From: Pseudomonas fluorescens Q2-87
GTDB taxonomy: Bacteria; Pseudomonadota; Gammaproteobacteria; Pseudomonadales; Pseudomonadaceae
Assembly: GCF_000281895.1 (NCBI RefSeq)
Contig: NZ_CM001558.1
Location: forward strand, 5,026,556-5,090,555
Direction: 5' to 3'
Length of the DNA stretch: 64,000 nucleotides
Shown: positions 7,029 through 15,101 of the stretch, piece by piece
Layout: each line of letters opens with the position of its first letter
Position numbering within the stretch: position 1 is the stretch's first letter
The notes under the pieces: generated by a model
What the model was told of the DNA's origin: nothing
Databases searched by the model: none
What the model saw: the letters and a program-made list of their open reading frames with translations, nothing else
Program-made: the position numbers and the translations under genes

Positions 7029-9431
7029 CTATTGCTCCCGAGCCATCGCGCGGTGCAACGTATCCGAGCAAGCCAGTGTCTTGACCCTGGCCAGCAGTTC
7101 GCGGCTATCGGCGGGCTTGAGCAGTACCGCATCGAATGCCAGGTCTTTTGGGTAGCCTTCCGGCCTGCGTGCCGGGACGGCGGAATACAGCATCACCGGA
7201 AGATGGCGCCAGCGCTCGCGCACATTGCGCAGCAGTTCCCAGCCATCCATGCCGGGCATCATCTGGTCGCTGATCAGCAGGTCGACCGGCTGCTGCGCCA
7301 GGCAAGCCAAGGCGTCTTCACCGTTCGCCACCATGCTCACGTCAAACCCATAACCGGCCAGCAGGTCGTAGAGCCATTCGCTGTTCTGCTCGATGTCGTC
7401 CACCAGAAGGACATGCTTGCCTTGGCCGTCAAACGGCGCGGCATGATTATCGACGATACCGATTTCAAGGTCGTGTTCCTGGGCGCGGATCAATTGCAGG
7501 CTGAAACGGAAATGGCTGCCGCCCTCCTCGGCGGTTTGCGGTTCCAGCCGACTGCCCATGCGCTCCAGCAGTTGGGTGACGATGGACAAGCCCAGCCCGC
7601 TGCCTTCGTAGCGCTGCGCATTGCGGCCGCGGCGGAACGGTTGCAGCAGTTGTTCGAATTCTTGCGGATCGATGCCGATGCCGGTGTCGATCACGCTGAA
7701 ACACAGCTCGGCGGTTTCAGGCGTCGCCCCCGGAGTCGCGCTCACTTCGAAACCAATCTGGCCGTTGCGAGTGAATTTCGCCGCATTGGCCAAGAGGTTC
7801 ATGAGGACCTGTCGGAGGCGTTTGAAATCGGCCTCCACGAGCGGCGGCAGATCATCCGCCAGCACCGCCTCGAAGGTGTTGCCCTGGCGCGCAGCGAGAA
7901 AACTTGCCTCATCGGCGATCTCTTGGAGAAAGCCGTAGAGGTAACCCGGCGCGAGGGTCAGTTGCATCTGTTCCAGCTCGCCACGGGAGAATTCGAGCAT
8001 CTCATCGATCAGCTCCAGTTGCTGGCGGGCATTGCGCTCGATGGTGGCCTGGTAGTCGCGGTTGGGCCCGGCGTGCAGCAGGCGCGCGTAGTCGATGATG
8101 CGCACGAGCGGCGAGCGCAGGTCATGGCTGATCCGCGCCATCAATGCACTGCGCGCCGCAAGCGATTCTCGCAACTGGGTGGTGCGCAGGGCCACGGTGC
8201 TTTCCAGGCGTTCCTGCTCGGCTTGGCGCTGTTGTTCGAGGCTGGACAGGGCATGCTTTTCGCGATGGCGGCTGCGGCTGACTTCCATGATCAGCGTGCA
8301 CACCAGAAACGCCACGCCCGGCAGGGTCGAGGACAAGCTGTATTTGCTTTGCGGCGACTGCCAGGGCAATTGCTCCTGGGGGAAAAACAGCCGCATCAGC
8401 AATTGCGCGAACAACAACCCCGGCACCAGCCAGGCCATCCAGTGATAAGCGAGCCGTCTGCGCCAGGCCATGAACAGCGTGGCGAGGAGCACGCCGTAGA
8501 AACTCATCAGGGACAGCTGGACCCACTGCGCGCCCTGGATAGGATCGACCTTCAACCACCAGAGTCGGCCAAGGACACAGCCCAACAGCGGCAGCCAGTA
8601 GCTCCAGCCAACGATTCTGGGCAGCCGGGAAACCTGCAGCAGCACGCGCATGTAGGCCAGGAACAACACGAACGAGACCGCGCTGGCGCACGTCAGCAGC
8701 TCGCGGGTCCAGCCCAGCACGCTGGGCCAGTAGATCAGGTAGCCGTTGAGGATGCAGGTCAGCAGGATATAACTCAGCACCGCGCCGGCATTCACGCTCA
8801 GCAACCGGGAGCGCAAGATCCAGCCCACAATGAAGCCGAACGGGACCACCAGCAGGACAATGCCCAGGGTGAGCCCATCGCTCAGGTAAGTCCGTTGCTG
8901 ACTGCGCAGCAGCGCCGGTTCGGACCACAGTTCCGGCTCCAGCAGCATCTGGAAATGGCTCGTCACCCGGACGTACACCGTGGCGCTCTGTCCTGCCGCC
9001 AGCGAGACCGGGAACGCCGGTTGCCGCGCCGCCGGCTGCGGCCAGTCGGCCAGGGGATGGGCGCCGCCGGCATGGGCATCACGCCAGCGCCCGTCGGCAA
9101 ACTGATAGACGCGGACGTCTTCGAGGCGCGGCGCCCCGACTACCAGCAAACGCGAACAGGTCGCAGCGCTGGAATTAGTGAATTGCAGTTTCAACCAGAA
9201 GGCCGAGCGGCTATAGCCTTGTGACGGCCAACTCGGCGTTGCGGCGTGGAATCGCGTTTCGGGCAGCTGCGCGATTTCTGCCAGGCTCGACTTTGCCTCG
9301 ACGTCCTCGAAAATCCGTATCGCCGGCATCACGTCGAGGTATTCAGACTGGCAGATATCCACAGGCGCCGCCCGCAGCAGGCCTGTGGATAACAACGCCA
9401 TCGCCAGTAATAGAACCTGTAGAAGCCGCAT
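7029..9431 (-). CDS. Hybrid sensor histidine kinase with 7TMR-DISM input
   Basis: 800 residues. A signal peptide, a periplasmic 7TMR-DISMED2-like domain (~30-170) and seven membrane segments (~185-385) lead through a short coiled coil into HisKA with SHDLRSP (H436), a HATPase with N545/N549 and DTGIGI (~582), and a C-terminal receiver with D722 as the expected phospho-acceptor. Known: 7TMR-DISM proteins sense extracellular small molecules, often carbohydrates. The ATG overlaps the regulator stop as TGATG, and the TonB receptor starts 1 bp after its stop. Inferred: senses a periplasmic ligand or a ligand carried by the receptor and phosphorylates the adjacent response regulator. Confidence 0.93.
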   Translation of the reverse strand: MRLLQVLLLAMALLSTGLLRAAPVDICQSEYLDVMPAIRIFEDVEAKSSLAEIAQLPETRFHAATPSWPSQGYSRSAFWLKLQFTNSSAATCSRLLVVGAPRLEDVRVYQFADGRWRDAHAGGAHPLADWPQPAARQPAFPVSLAAGQSATVYVRVTSHFQMLLEPELWSEPALLRSQQRTYLSDGLTLGIVLLVVPFGFIVGWILRSRLLSVNAGAVLSYILLTCILNGYLIYWPSVLGWTRELLTCASAVSFVLFLAYMRVLLQVSRLPRIVGWSYWLPLLGCVLGRLWWLKVDPIQGAQWVQLSLMSFYGVLLATLFMAWRRRLAYHWMAWLVPGLLFAQLLMRLFFPQEQLPWQSPQSKYSLSSTLPGVAFLVCTLIMEVSRSRHREKHALSSLEQQRQAEQERLESTVALRTTQLRESLAARSALMARISHDLRSPLVRIIDYARLLHAGPNRDYQATIERNARQQLELIDEMLEFSRGELEQMQLTLAPGYLYGFLQEIADEASFLAARQGNTFEAVLADDLPPLVEADFKRLRQVLMNLLANAAKFTRNGQIGFEVSATPGATPETAELCFSVIDTGIGIDPQEFEQLLQPFRRGRNAQRYEGSGLGLSIVTQLLERMGSRLEPQTAEEGGSHFRFSLQLIRAQEHDLEIGIVDNHAAPFDGQGKHVLLVDDIEQNSEWLYDLLAGYGFDVSMVANGEDALACLAQQPVDLLISDQMMPGMDGWELLRNVRERWRHLPVMLYSAVPARRPEGYPKDLAFDAVLLKPADSRELLARVKTLACSDTLHRAMAREQ

Positions 9432-10270
9432 CAGACGCGCCCGGCCGACTCTGCATCAGCGATGCCAAGGGTCTGCTGGCGAAACTGGCTGGGCGTCATG
9501 CCGATTCGCTGGCGAAAGGCCGTGGTGAAGTTGCAGGCACTGCGAAAACCGATCAGTTCGGCGACGTCCTGCACGCTCATGGCGCTTTCGCAGAGCAATT
9601 CCTGACCGCGACGCAGCCGCGCATCGCGGATATAGGCGAACACGGTCAGGCCCAGGAATTCGCGGAAGATCCGTGAGAGACGTTTCTCATGGGTTCCGAC
9701 TTTTTGCGCAAGCTCGACCAGGGACGGCATGTCATCGAGGTGCTGTTCAATGAGCCGCATCGCGGCGCGCAGCACGATCTCGTCGCCTTCCGGTTCAGGA
9801 CCTGCCGGGCTGTGTACACCGGCCGGCGGCGCGCGCCAGGTCAATTGCAGGTGGATCTTGATACGCGCCAGCACTTCTTCGGGCGCGCAGGATTTGGGGA
9901 TGTAATCGACCCCGCCGACGGTCAGCCCTTCCAGGCGCTCAAGGGTGCTGTTAGCCGAAGACAAGAACAGAATCGGCGTGTGCCGCGTCGACGGCGCCTC
10001 GCGCAGCAGCCGGCACAGGCTGAAACCGTCCATGTGGGGCATGTGCACGTCCAGCACGATCAGGTCTGGCCGCAACGCCAGAGCACGCTGATAACCCTGA
10101 TGGGCATCGCTGGCCAGGGAAATACGCCAGGGTTGCGTCTTCAGCAGGACGAGCGTTGCGCGGATATCCTCCGGAACATCGTCGATAAGCAGAATATGCG
10201 GCAGCGGCTCGGACGACGCCGTCGCGCCTACAGCCACAGCCGCCCGCCCTTCGTATCGTCCGTCGTCCAT
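9431..10270 (-). CDS. Response regulator with AraC-type DNA-binding domain
   Basis: 279 residues. An N-terminal receiver (HILLIDDVPEDIR, IVLDVHMPHMDG with D74 as phospho-acceptor, and Lys near 125) is joined to a C-terminal AraC/XylS double helix-turn-helix (~165-270, ending FTTAFRQRIGMTPSQFRQQ). Receiver-AraC fusions are unusual among proteobacterial response regulators. It is first in the regulator-kinase-receptor operon and overlaps the kinase start by TGATG. Inferred role: autoregulator and activator of the TonB receptor. The first ~20 residues are low complexity, so a start a little downstream cannot be excluded. Confidence 0.92.
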   Translation of the reverse strand: MDDGRYEGRAAVAVGATASSEPLPHILLIDDVPEDIRATLVLLKTQPWRISLASDAHQGYQRALALRPDLIVLDVHMPHMDGFSLCRLLREAPSTRHTPILFLSSANSTLERLEGLTVGGVDYIPKSCAPEEVLARIKIHLQLTWRAPPAGVHSPAGPEPEGDEIVLRAAMRLIEQHLDDMPSLVELAQKVGTHEKRLSRIFREFLGLTVFAYIRDARLRRGQELLCESAMSVQDVAELIGFRSACNFTTAFRQRIGMTPSQFRQQTLGIADAESAGRV

Positions 10271-10466
10271 TCGCCATGTTCCTTATCGTGCTTTTGCCAA
10301 TTAATTGCCGGAAAGCCAAGGTTTTGCAAAGCCAATCGATGGATCGGTAAAAATCGTTATACCGATAGCGGCAGGTCCAGCGAAGACTTGAAGACGGTGA
10401 ACCCATGGCCGCACCAGCGCTGGCGACCTATGCTGATGCGGTCTCACTTCGACAGGCAGGGCTTTG

Positions 10467-10871
10467 ATGATCCAATGCAAACGCGCCTATGAAGCAGCGA
10501 GCGCCGAGGACGGCGTGCGGGTTCTGGTAGATCGCTTGTGGCCGCGCAATTGTCGCAAGGACGCGTTGGTGATCGATGAGTGGTTGCCGCAGGTCGGGCC
10601 TTCTCATGAGTTGCGCAAGGCGTTCAAGGCGGGGGCGATTTCGTTTGCCGAGTTCAGCGTGGCGTATCGGCGGGAGCTGGCGGGACGGCCGGAGCATTGG
10701 TGGAAATTGGTGGATGTTGCGCGGGGTGGGACGTTGACGTTGGTTTATGCGGCCAAGTCTACGGTCGAGAACAACGCGGTGGTGTTGGCCGAATGGCTGG
10801 AGGACGAGGTGGAAAAACGCGCGGAAGCCAGTTCGCCGGTTTGTTATCTCTCAGATTTTCAGGACCGGTAA
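10467..10871 (+). CDS. DUF488 family protein
   Basis: 134 residues from the ATG at 10467 (a TTG one codon earlier is less likely). It has the family pattern RAYEAAS...GVRVLVDRLWPRN, a conserved W in the middle (EHWWKLV) and LTLVYAAK near the end. Known: DUF488/YeaO-type proteins are small cytoplasmic proteins of unknown function, often next to stress or metal genes. It stands alone, divergent from the two-component operon. An imperfect REP hairpin follows the stop codon. Confidence 0.88.
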   Translation: MIQCKRAYEAASAEDGVRVLVDRLWPRNCRKDALVIDEWLPQVGPSHELRKAFKAGAISFAEFSVAYRRELAGRPEHWWKLVDVARGGTLTLVYAAKSTVENNAVVLAEWLEDEVEKRAEASSPVCYLSDFQDR

Positions 10872-10879
10872 CATGAAAT

Positions 10880-10913
10880 CCCGTGGCGAGGGAGCTTGCT
10901 TCCTCACCACGGG
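10880..10913. repeat. REP hairpin (gagggagcttgct type), single
   Basis: CCCGTGGCGAGGGAGC pairs imperfectly with the following GCTTCCTCACCACGGG. One arm has lost a base pair compared with other copies in the window. Confidence 0.85.
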
Positions 10914-10980
10914 GATTGGTGGTTGCCTTGGGTGTGCGGCTAAGATGGCGCGTAGAGAAATCACAAGGAAGGCAGGCGTG

Positions 10981-12489
10981 ATGCAATCGCAATTTGATCC
11001 CTTGGTTCATATCGATTGGAAGGCACCCGGCAACGACTTGCTCGGGTTGTTGCAGCATTACTATCCCGACATCGGTGTGTTTGCCGGCCCGGTATTCGAG
11101 GCGCTGTTGGATGAGTTGTCCAACGAGATGCCCGAGGTGTGCTTCGAGGCGTTGGCGCCGGTGTTGGCGAGCCAGGGCTATGACCTGTGGAATCTCGATG
11201 CCGGTGGCGATGATTATCGGCCGGTGGTTGTCCCGGTCGCTCAGCGCGAGGCGTTTGCCAAGCATTGGCAGGGCCAGCGTGGCGAGCTGCGATTCACCGC
11301 GAACTTGATCGAGCCACCCAAGCCTGCCTCCGCCGAACGCAAACCGGCCAAACCCAAGGGCCGTAAGGTGAAGTGGCTGCAGGAAGTCCATGACTATCCC
11401 GGCGCCACCTATGTGCATGAGTACAACTACCGCAACGGTTGGGCCGCGATCACCGAACAGGATGAAGATCAGTGGCTGTGCTTTCTGATTGATTACAACC
11501 AGTGGCCGCCCGCTGAGCAGGACATGCTTGAACACCGGAGCGATGGGATCGATGGCGCGGATCTGGCGCTCATTGATGCAGATGCCCAGCATACGTTGTG
11601 GCGCCGTCGGGTTAAGCGCGGTGATTACAGCGCAGACGACCGGTACACATACGAAACTCGTCAGGGTCATGCCATTGAGCATTTCGGACCTGCCTACGTG
11701 GAATGGCCAGGGTTTGAAGAGCCCTGCGTGGTGCTGGGGTCGCTGATATTTGAACGTCAGCGCCTTTACGAACCCGAGCATTTGACGCGGATCTGGCGGA
11801 TCACGGCGGACAGCAGCGAGGTGATTTTCGAGGACGCGGATGAACTGACGATCCTGCCCCTCGGCCCTGGCCGCTTGCTGTTCATGCAACACAATGGGCC
11901 GAAGTGCTGGATCTGGAATCAGGACACGCCCCAGCAAACCATCGCCGCCAAACCGATGCCCGCCGAGGCTTATAAGCTCAGGGCGGCAAGCGCGTATCTG
12001 GGGGGCGATGAGATTTTGCTGTTCAGCGAAGGCGCACGGCAGAACGTCGAGCATTCGGGTTATCAGGAAACGGTGCTGTTGGCGTGGCGCTTCAACTTTG
12101 TCACCGGGGCCAAGAGTAAGGCAACGCTGGACGGTTTCGGCAGCGAACTGCGCCAGGACACGCGCTTGCTCGTCACCCAGCCGAAGCAGGTCATCACGTT
12201 GCGCACGTTTCATGGGCAGCTTCATGTTTCGCGAGGGCACGGTGATTGGTGGGTGTGGAACTACCAGACCAATACGTTTGGCTCGCACACCCTGGTCTGG
12301 TTCTGGAATCAGGGCAGTGATGAGGTGGTGAAGCTGTCTACCAAGGACATTGTGCGGATCAAGCCGAGTATTCGTTATGTGCCGGCACAGGATCGGTACC
12401 TGGCGTTCGAGACGGCGTTTGTGGCGCGGTTGCCCGCGTTCAGTGAGATGGTCGAGGCCAAGGGGAGTGAGGTTCTGTTTTTTGAGTGA
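10981..12489 (+). CDS. Uncharacterised 502-residue protein with W-x-W repeats
   Basis: The ATG at 10981 follows AAGGAAGG at good spacing; the frame is open further upstream but runs back into the REP element and the DUF488 gene. No signal peptide or membrane segment, so it should be cytoplasmic. After a Pro/Lys-rich linker (~110-125, EPPKPASAERKPAKPKGRK) comes a Trp-rich region. In the second half W-containing strands recur (RIWRIT, CWIWNQDT, LLAWRFNF, WWVWNYQT) about 40-57 residues apart, a spacing that would suit blades of a beta-propeller. I do not recognise a named family. Its neighbours do not suggest a pathway, and the REP elements on both sides make it a single-gene unit. Confidence 0.75.
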   Translation: MQSQFDPLVHIDWKAPGNDLLGLLQHYYPDIGVFAGPVFEALLDELSNEMPEVCFEALAPVLASQGYDLWNLDAGGDDYRPVVVPVAQREAFAKHWQGQRGELRFTANLIEPPKPASAERKPAKPKGRKVKWLQEVHDYPGATYVHEYNYRNGWAAITEQDEDQWLCFLIDYNQWPPAEQDMLEHRSDGIDGADLALIDADAQHTLWRRRVKRGDYSADDRYTYETRQGHAIEHFGPAYVEWPGFEEPCVVLGSLIFERQRLYEPEHLTRIWRITADSSEVIFEDADELTILPLGPGRLLFMQHNGPKCWIWNQDTPQQTIAAKPMPAEAYKLRAASAYLGGDEILLFSEGARQNVEHSGYQETVLLAWRFNFVTGAKSKATLDGFGSELRQDTRLLVTQPKQVITLRTFHGQLHVSRGHGDWWVWNYQTNTFGSHTLVWFWNQGSDEVVKLSTKDIVRIKPSIRYVPAQDRYLAFETAFVARLPAFSEMVEAKGSEVLFFE

Positions 12490-12520
12490 CGGGCCTCTGC
12501 CGCATCCTCTTCGACCGTAC

Positions 12521-12566
12521 GCTATCACCGTGGTGAGGGAGCTTGCTCCCTCACCACGGTGATAGC
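12521..12566. repeat. Perfect palindromic REP (22-bp arms, 2-nt loop)
   Basis: The left arm 12521-12542 and right arm 12545-12566 are perfect reverse complements, separated by TT. The core is the REP sequence GAGGGAGCTTGCTCCCTC, but the symmetry goes well beyond the usual arm. It lies between the 3' ends of two convergent genes and may end transcription from both sides. Confidence 0.93.
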
Positions 12567-12573
12567 AGTGTTC

Positions 12574-13119
12574 TCACACGAGCAGCAACCCGCGAAACCC
12601 TCGCGCCGCGTAATACGACTGCACGCCGTTGTGGTAGACGAACACCCGGCCATAACGGTAGTCGCCGAAGATCGCTCCATCGAGCGAGCGAAGTTCAGGG
12701 GGCGTTGCCAACCAACTGGAGGTTTTGGCATCGAACTCGCCGAGCGTTTGCAGGGCCCGGTATTGGTCTTCCGTCAGCAGGGCGATACCCATCGCTTCGG
12801 CCATTTCCATGGCGCTGCCTTTGGGCTTGTTCTCCTTGCGTGCGTCCAGGGCTGCGCGGTCGTAGCAGAGGCTCCGGCGGCCGGTCGGGCTCTCTTTGGC
12901 GCAATCGCAGAAGGTGACAAGACCGGTTTCTTTATCGTGGCCGATCACGTCTGGCTCGCCGCCCGTGGCTTCCATGGCTTGAAGGGATTTCAGGGTGTTG
13001 GGGTTGTTTTCCAATCTGGATTGGACGTCGGCCCAGGCGATGTCTGGATGACGCTGGGGGTTTTGTTCGAAGCGGGTTTTCAGGGTTTGGATGAGGTTGT
13101 CTTGTTCTTGTTTTTTCAT
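12574..13119 (-). CDS. DUF4256 family protein
   Basis: 181 residues from the ATG at 13119 (MKKQEQDNLIQTLKTRFEQN). An open extension upstream to 13320 has no family features, so I chose the shorter form; the RBS is weak. Family landmarks are NTLKSLQAMEATGGEPDVIG, FCDCAKESP, GRRSLCYDRAAL and SLDGAIFGDYRYGRVFVYHN. Known: DUF4256 proteins of about 185 residues are widespread and have no known function; a Cys pair (CDC) and a later Cys are conserved. It is a single gene, convergent with the W-rich protein. Confidence 0.88.
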   Translation of the reverse strand: MKKQEQDNLIQTLKTRFEQNPQRHPDIAWADVQSRLENNPNTLKSLQAMEATGGEPDVIGHDKETGLVTFCDCAKESPTGRRSLCYDRAALDARKENKPKGSAMEMAEAMGIALLTEDQYRALQTLGEFDAKTSSWLATPPELRSLDGAIFGDYRYGRVFVYHNGVQSYYAARGFRGLLLV

Positions 13120-13646
13120 GGCTTGGGCGTCCGCTGGTGATCGGTCGACCAATGATAGTGACTCCAACGCTGGAAGTTTGAGATCCGAGCGACACAAACT
13201 CGAATACCTACGCGAAGATGTCCGTATCCCTTCCTGATCGAAGCACAGAGTCATGCCCAAATGGCTACCGACAACACGCCGAATGCTTTGCTGAACTTTC
13301 AACCGATCAACCTCGGCCAAGACAGCGACATTTGCGTTCGCTTCTTCAAGGACATGCTGCCGTTTTCTTGCAGGGCTGGGCTGCGAGCGGATGAGATTAT
13401 CTGTGAGCGAGACGAACCAAAGGGCGGCGCAGTTTTACCGCCATCATGGTTGGACGGATATCGGGCCCAGGCAAGACAAACCAGAGCTGCGTTTGCGCTT
13501 GATGGAAAGGTCCATCGGCTAGTACCAGAGGCGCGAGATCGGACTCATTCAAGGAATTTGGAGCCTCGTTTGAATCAGGTTTTTTGCGCGCTATCAGACG
13601 TGCTGATAGCGTGCAAAAAACCTGGTCGAAGCGACTAAACACCCAG
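13120..13646. other. 527-bp intergenic region without a recognised gene
   Basis: Reading frames of 94-125 codons cross this stretch on both strands, but all run through a long hairpin (13576-13624), lack ribosome sites and match nothing I know. It may hold eroded mobile DNA. Confidence 0.45.
13576..13624. repeat. Long near-perfect inverted repeat (22-bp arms)
   Basis: The left arm 13576-13597 and right arm 13603-13624 pair over 22 positions with a single G-T mismatch and an ACGTG loop. Each arm carries T6 next to GC on its outer left side and A6 on the right, so the T tract is inside the stem, unlike a standard terminator. It is not REP-like. Confidence 0.9.
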
Positions 13647-14351
13647 CTACCGCTGCGCCTCCCCCTGTGGATAAACATCACTCACATTCAACGACAGCTG
13701 CGCAGCCACCTCATAACCATCGGCCTTGCTGAAGCTCAACTGAAACTCCTGATAGGCCGGCCCGGCCAGCCAGCGGTTGACTTGCAGGTCCTGATACTTG
13801 GAGCTCTCCCCCGGCGTGAGCTGCCCAAACAGCGGAAAGCCTGCATCGGAAAAAACCCGGTCGGCCTCGAACCAGTCCATCTCGTTACCAACTTTCACGC
13901 TTGAGCCCACCGCCGCCCAGGCCTCTGGCGTGACTTTCTGGCCGACGTCCAGGAAGACCACCTTGCTTTCTTTCGCGGCGATCAGGAAGGGCAAGGTTAT
14001 CGGTGTGCCCGTCGAATCGAGGAGTTTGGATTTCATGCCGGCGTACTCCCCGCCGCCATTTTCCCTGCGCTCCCATATCCGCCAATCGATGACACTTTCC
14101 GGATTGAAACTATTGTTGGTGAGGATGATTTTGTAGCGTTGCTTGAAGAGTACCGACGGGAAATCTGCGAAGGGTTTGTAGAACGACACCTTGGTGTGTT
14201 CGGCGCCGACCCGGATGATGATCGGAGTTCTGCGGCTGGCGACGCTGTCCTGATATTGCTGGTAGCTGAAGTAAGCGGAGGCGATGGAGACGACCAGGGC
14301 CAGAGTTGCAATGGCATCTGTCCGGGTGAGAGTTTTGAACCATTTCATCAT
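13647..14351 (-). CDS. Membrane-anchored protein of unknown function
   Basis: About 234 residues from the double ATG at 14351/14348. The frame is open further upstream, but that part is a translated REP element (CGSELARDD), so it is not coding. One N-terminal membrane segment (~TDAIATLALVVSIASAYFSY) is followed by a soluble domain of about 200 residues with mixed beta character and no Cys, probably periplasmic or cytoplasmic depending on orientation. I recognise no family or catalytic motif. It is a single gene facing the hairpin at 13576-13624. Confidence 0.7.
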   Translation of the reverse strand: MMKWFKTLTRTDAIATLALVVSIASAYFSYQQYQDSVASRRTPIIIRVGAEHTKVSFYKPFADFPSVLFKQRYKIILTNNSFNPESVIDWRIWERRENGGGEYAGMKSKLLDSTGTPITLPFLIAAKESKVVFLDVGQKVTPEAWAAVGSSVKVGNEMDWFEADRVFSDAGFPLFGQLTPGESSKYQDLQVNRWLAGPAYQEFQLSFSKADGYEVAAQLSLNVSDVYPQGEAQR

Positions 14352-14390
14352 GAGGTGGCGAGTCCGGGTATTTGTGGTGGTCAAGATGAC

Positions 14391-14418
14391 GTCATCGCGA
14401 GCAAGCTCGCTTCCACAG
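14391..14418. repeat. REP half element (cgcgagcaagctcgc type)
   Basis: A single copy of TCATCGCGAGCAAGCTCGC followed by TTCCACAG. No inverted partner lies nearby. Confidence 0.75.
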
Positions 14419-14502
14419 AGCTTTGTGTCGCTATGCCATTCCAGCATGGTTAGCTAAGGTGAAGTAACCCGTAGCGTCCATCACTCAATACATGAGGCCT
14501 GT

Positions 14503-14919
14503 ATGCGGCACTTCACGATTCAACGTATCGACCACATCGTCCTGCGTGTAAAAGACCTCGAGCGTAGCCTGGCTTTCTACACAGCGGTGCTCGGTTGCGA
14601 GCTCAAGAAGCGCCGGGACGATCTTGGCATGCTTCATCTGGGCACCGGTGTTTCGATGATTGACCTGGTGGCTGTCGACGGGCCTCTCGGTCGCCAGGGT
14701 GGGCCGGCGGCCGGTAAAAAGGGACACAATGTTGACCACCTCTGCCTGCGTATCGAGCCGTTCGATGAGCCTGCCCTTCTTGCTCATTTGACTTCAGCCG
14801 GCCTGAGCGTTGAGAAAGCCCAGATGCGCTATGGCGCGGAGGGAAAAGGTTGGTCGATCTACTGCTTCGATCCGGACGGCAACCAGATCGAGTTGAAGGG
14901 GCCGGCGCTGGAGCCCTGA
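14503..14919 (+). CDS. VOC family (glyoxalase/bleomycin-resistance fold) protein
   Basis: 138 residues. Two beta-alpha-beta-beta-beta modules are visible: IDHIVLRVKDLERSLAFYTAVLG at the start and VDHLCLRIEPFDEPALLAHL in the middle, ending with FDPDGNQIELKG. Expected metal or substrate ligands are the His in IDHIVLRV, the His in VDHLCLRI and the Glu in NQIELKG. Known: VOC members include glyoxalase I, fosfomycin resistance proteins, epimerases and dioxygenases; this one has no marker that identifies a substrate. A single cytoplasmic gene, followed by a REP pair. Confidence 0.9.
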   Translation: MRHFTIQRIDHIVLRVKDLERSLAFYTAVLGCELKKRRDDLGMLHLGTGVSMIDLVAVDGPLGRQGGPAAGKKGHNVDHLCLRIEPFDEPALLAHLTSAGLSVEKAQMRYGAEGKGWSIYCFDPDGNQIELKGPALEP

Positions 14920-14940
14920 GCTGCAACTGCGGGCAATCCC

Positions 14941-15028
14941 CCTGTGCAGGCTTGCTCGCGAAAGCGGTCTGTCTGGATCGGTGATGTTGACTGTGCCGGC
15001 GTCATCGCGAGCAAGCTCGCTCCCACAA
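14941..15028. repeat. REP pair (gcttgctcgcg type, inverted)
   Basis: TGTGCAGGCTTGCTCGCG faces GCGAGCAAGCTCGCTCCCACA with about 45 bp between them, the usual inverted doublet arrangement. Confidence 0.85.
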
Positions 15029-15101
15029 GCGGCCGGTGATGGACGCAATGGTGGCACTTCAGTAGCATTCGTCAACTTTATAGATCCTTCAAGGCCGCCC
15101 C

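Noticed and set aside
7026..9224. 732-codon rightward frame opposite the sensor kinase
   Set aside because: Shadow frame with unnatural composition; the leftward gene has all kinase motifs.
10759..12528. 589-codon leftward frame opposite the W-rich protein
   Set aside because: It crosses the REP palindrome, has no ribosome site and no family match; the rightward frame has a good RBS.
13261..13638. Rightward frame of 125 codons in the gene-free stretch
   Set aside because: Runs through the long inverted repeat; no RBS and no recognisable domain.
13621..13640. GCGACTAAAC as a third copy of the 120-bp repeat
   Set aside because: Only about 10 bases match; the rest of the repeat is absent.
14352..14447. 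N-terminal extension of the membrane-anchored protein
   Set aside because: The extra codons translate a REP element (CGSELARDD); the double ATG at 14351/14348 precedes the membrane segment.
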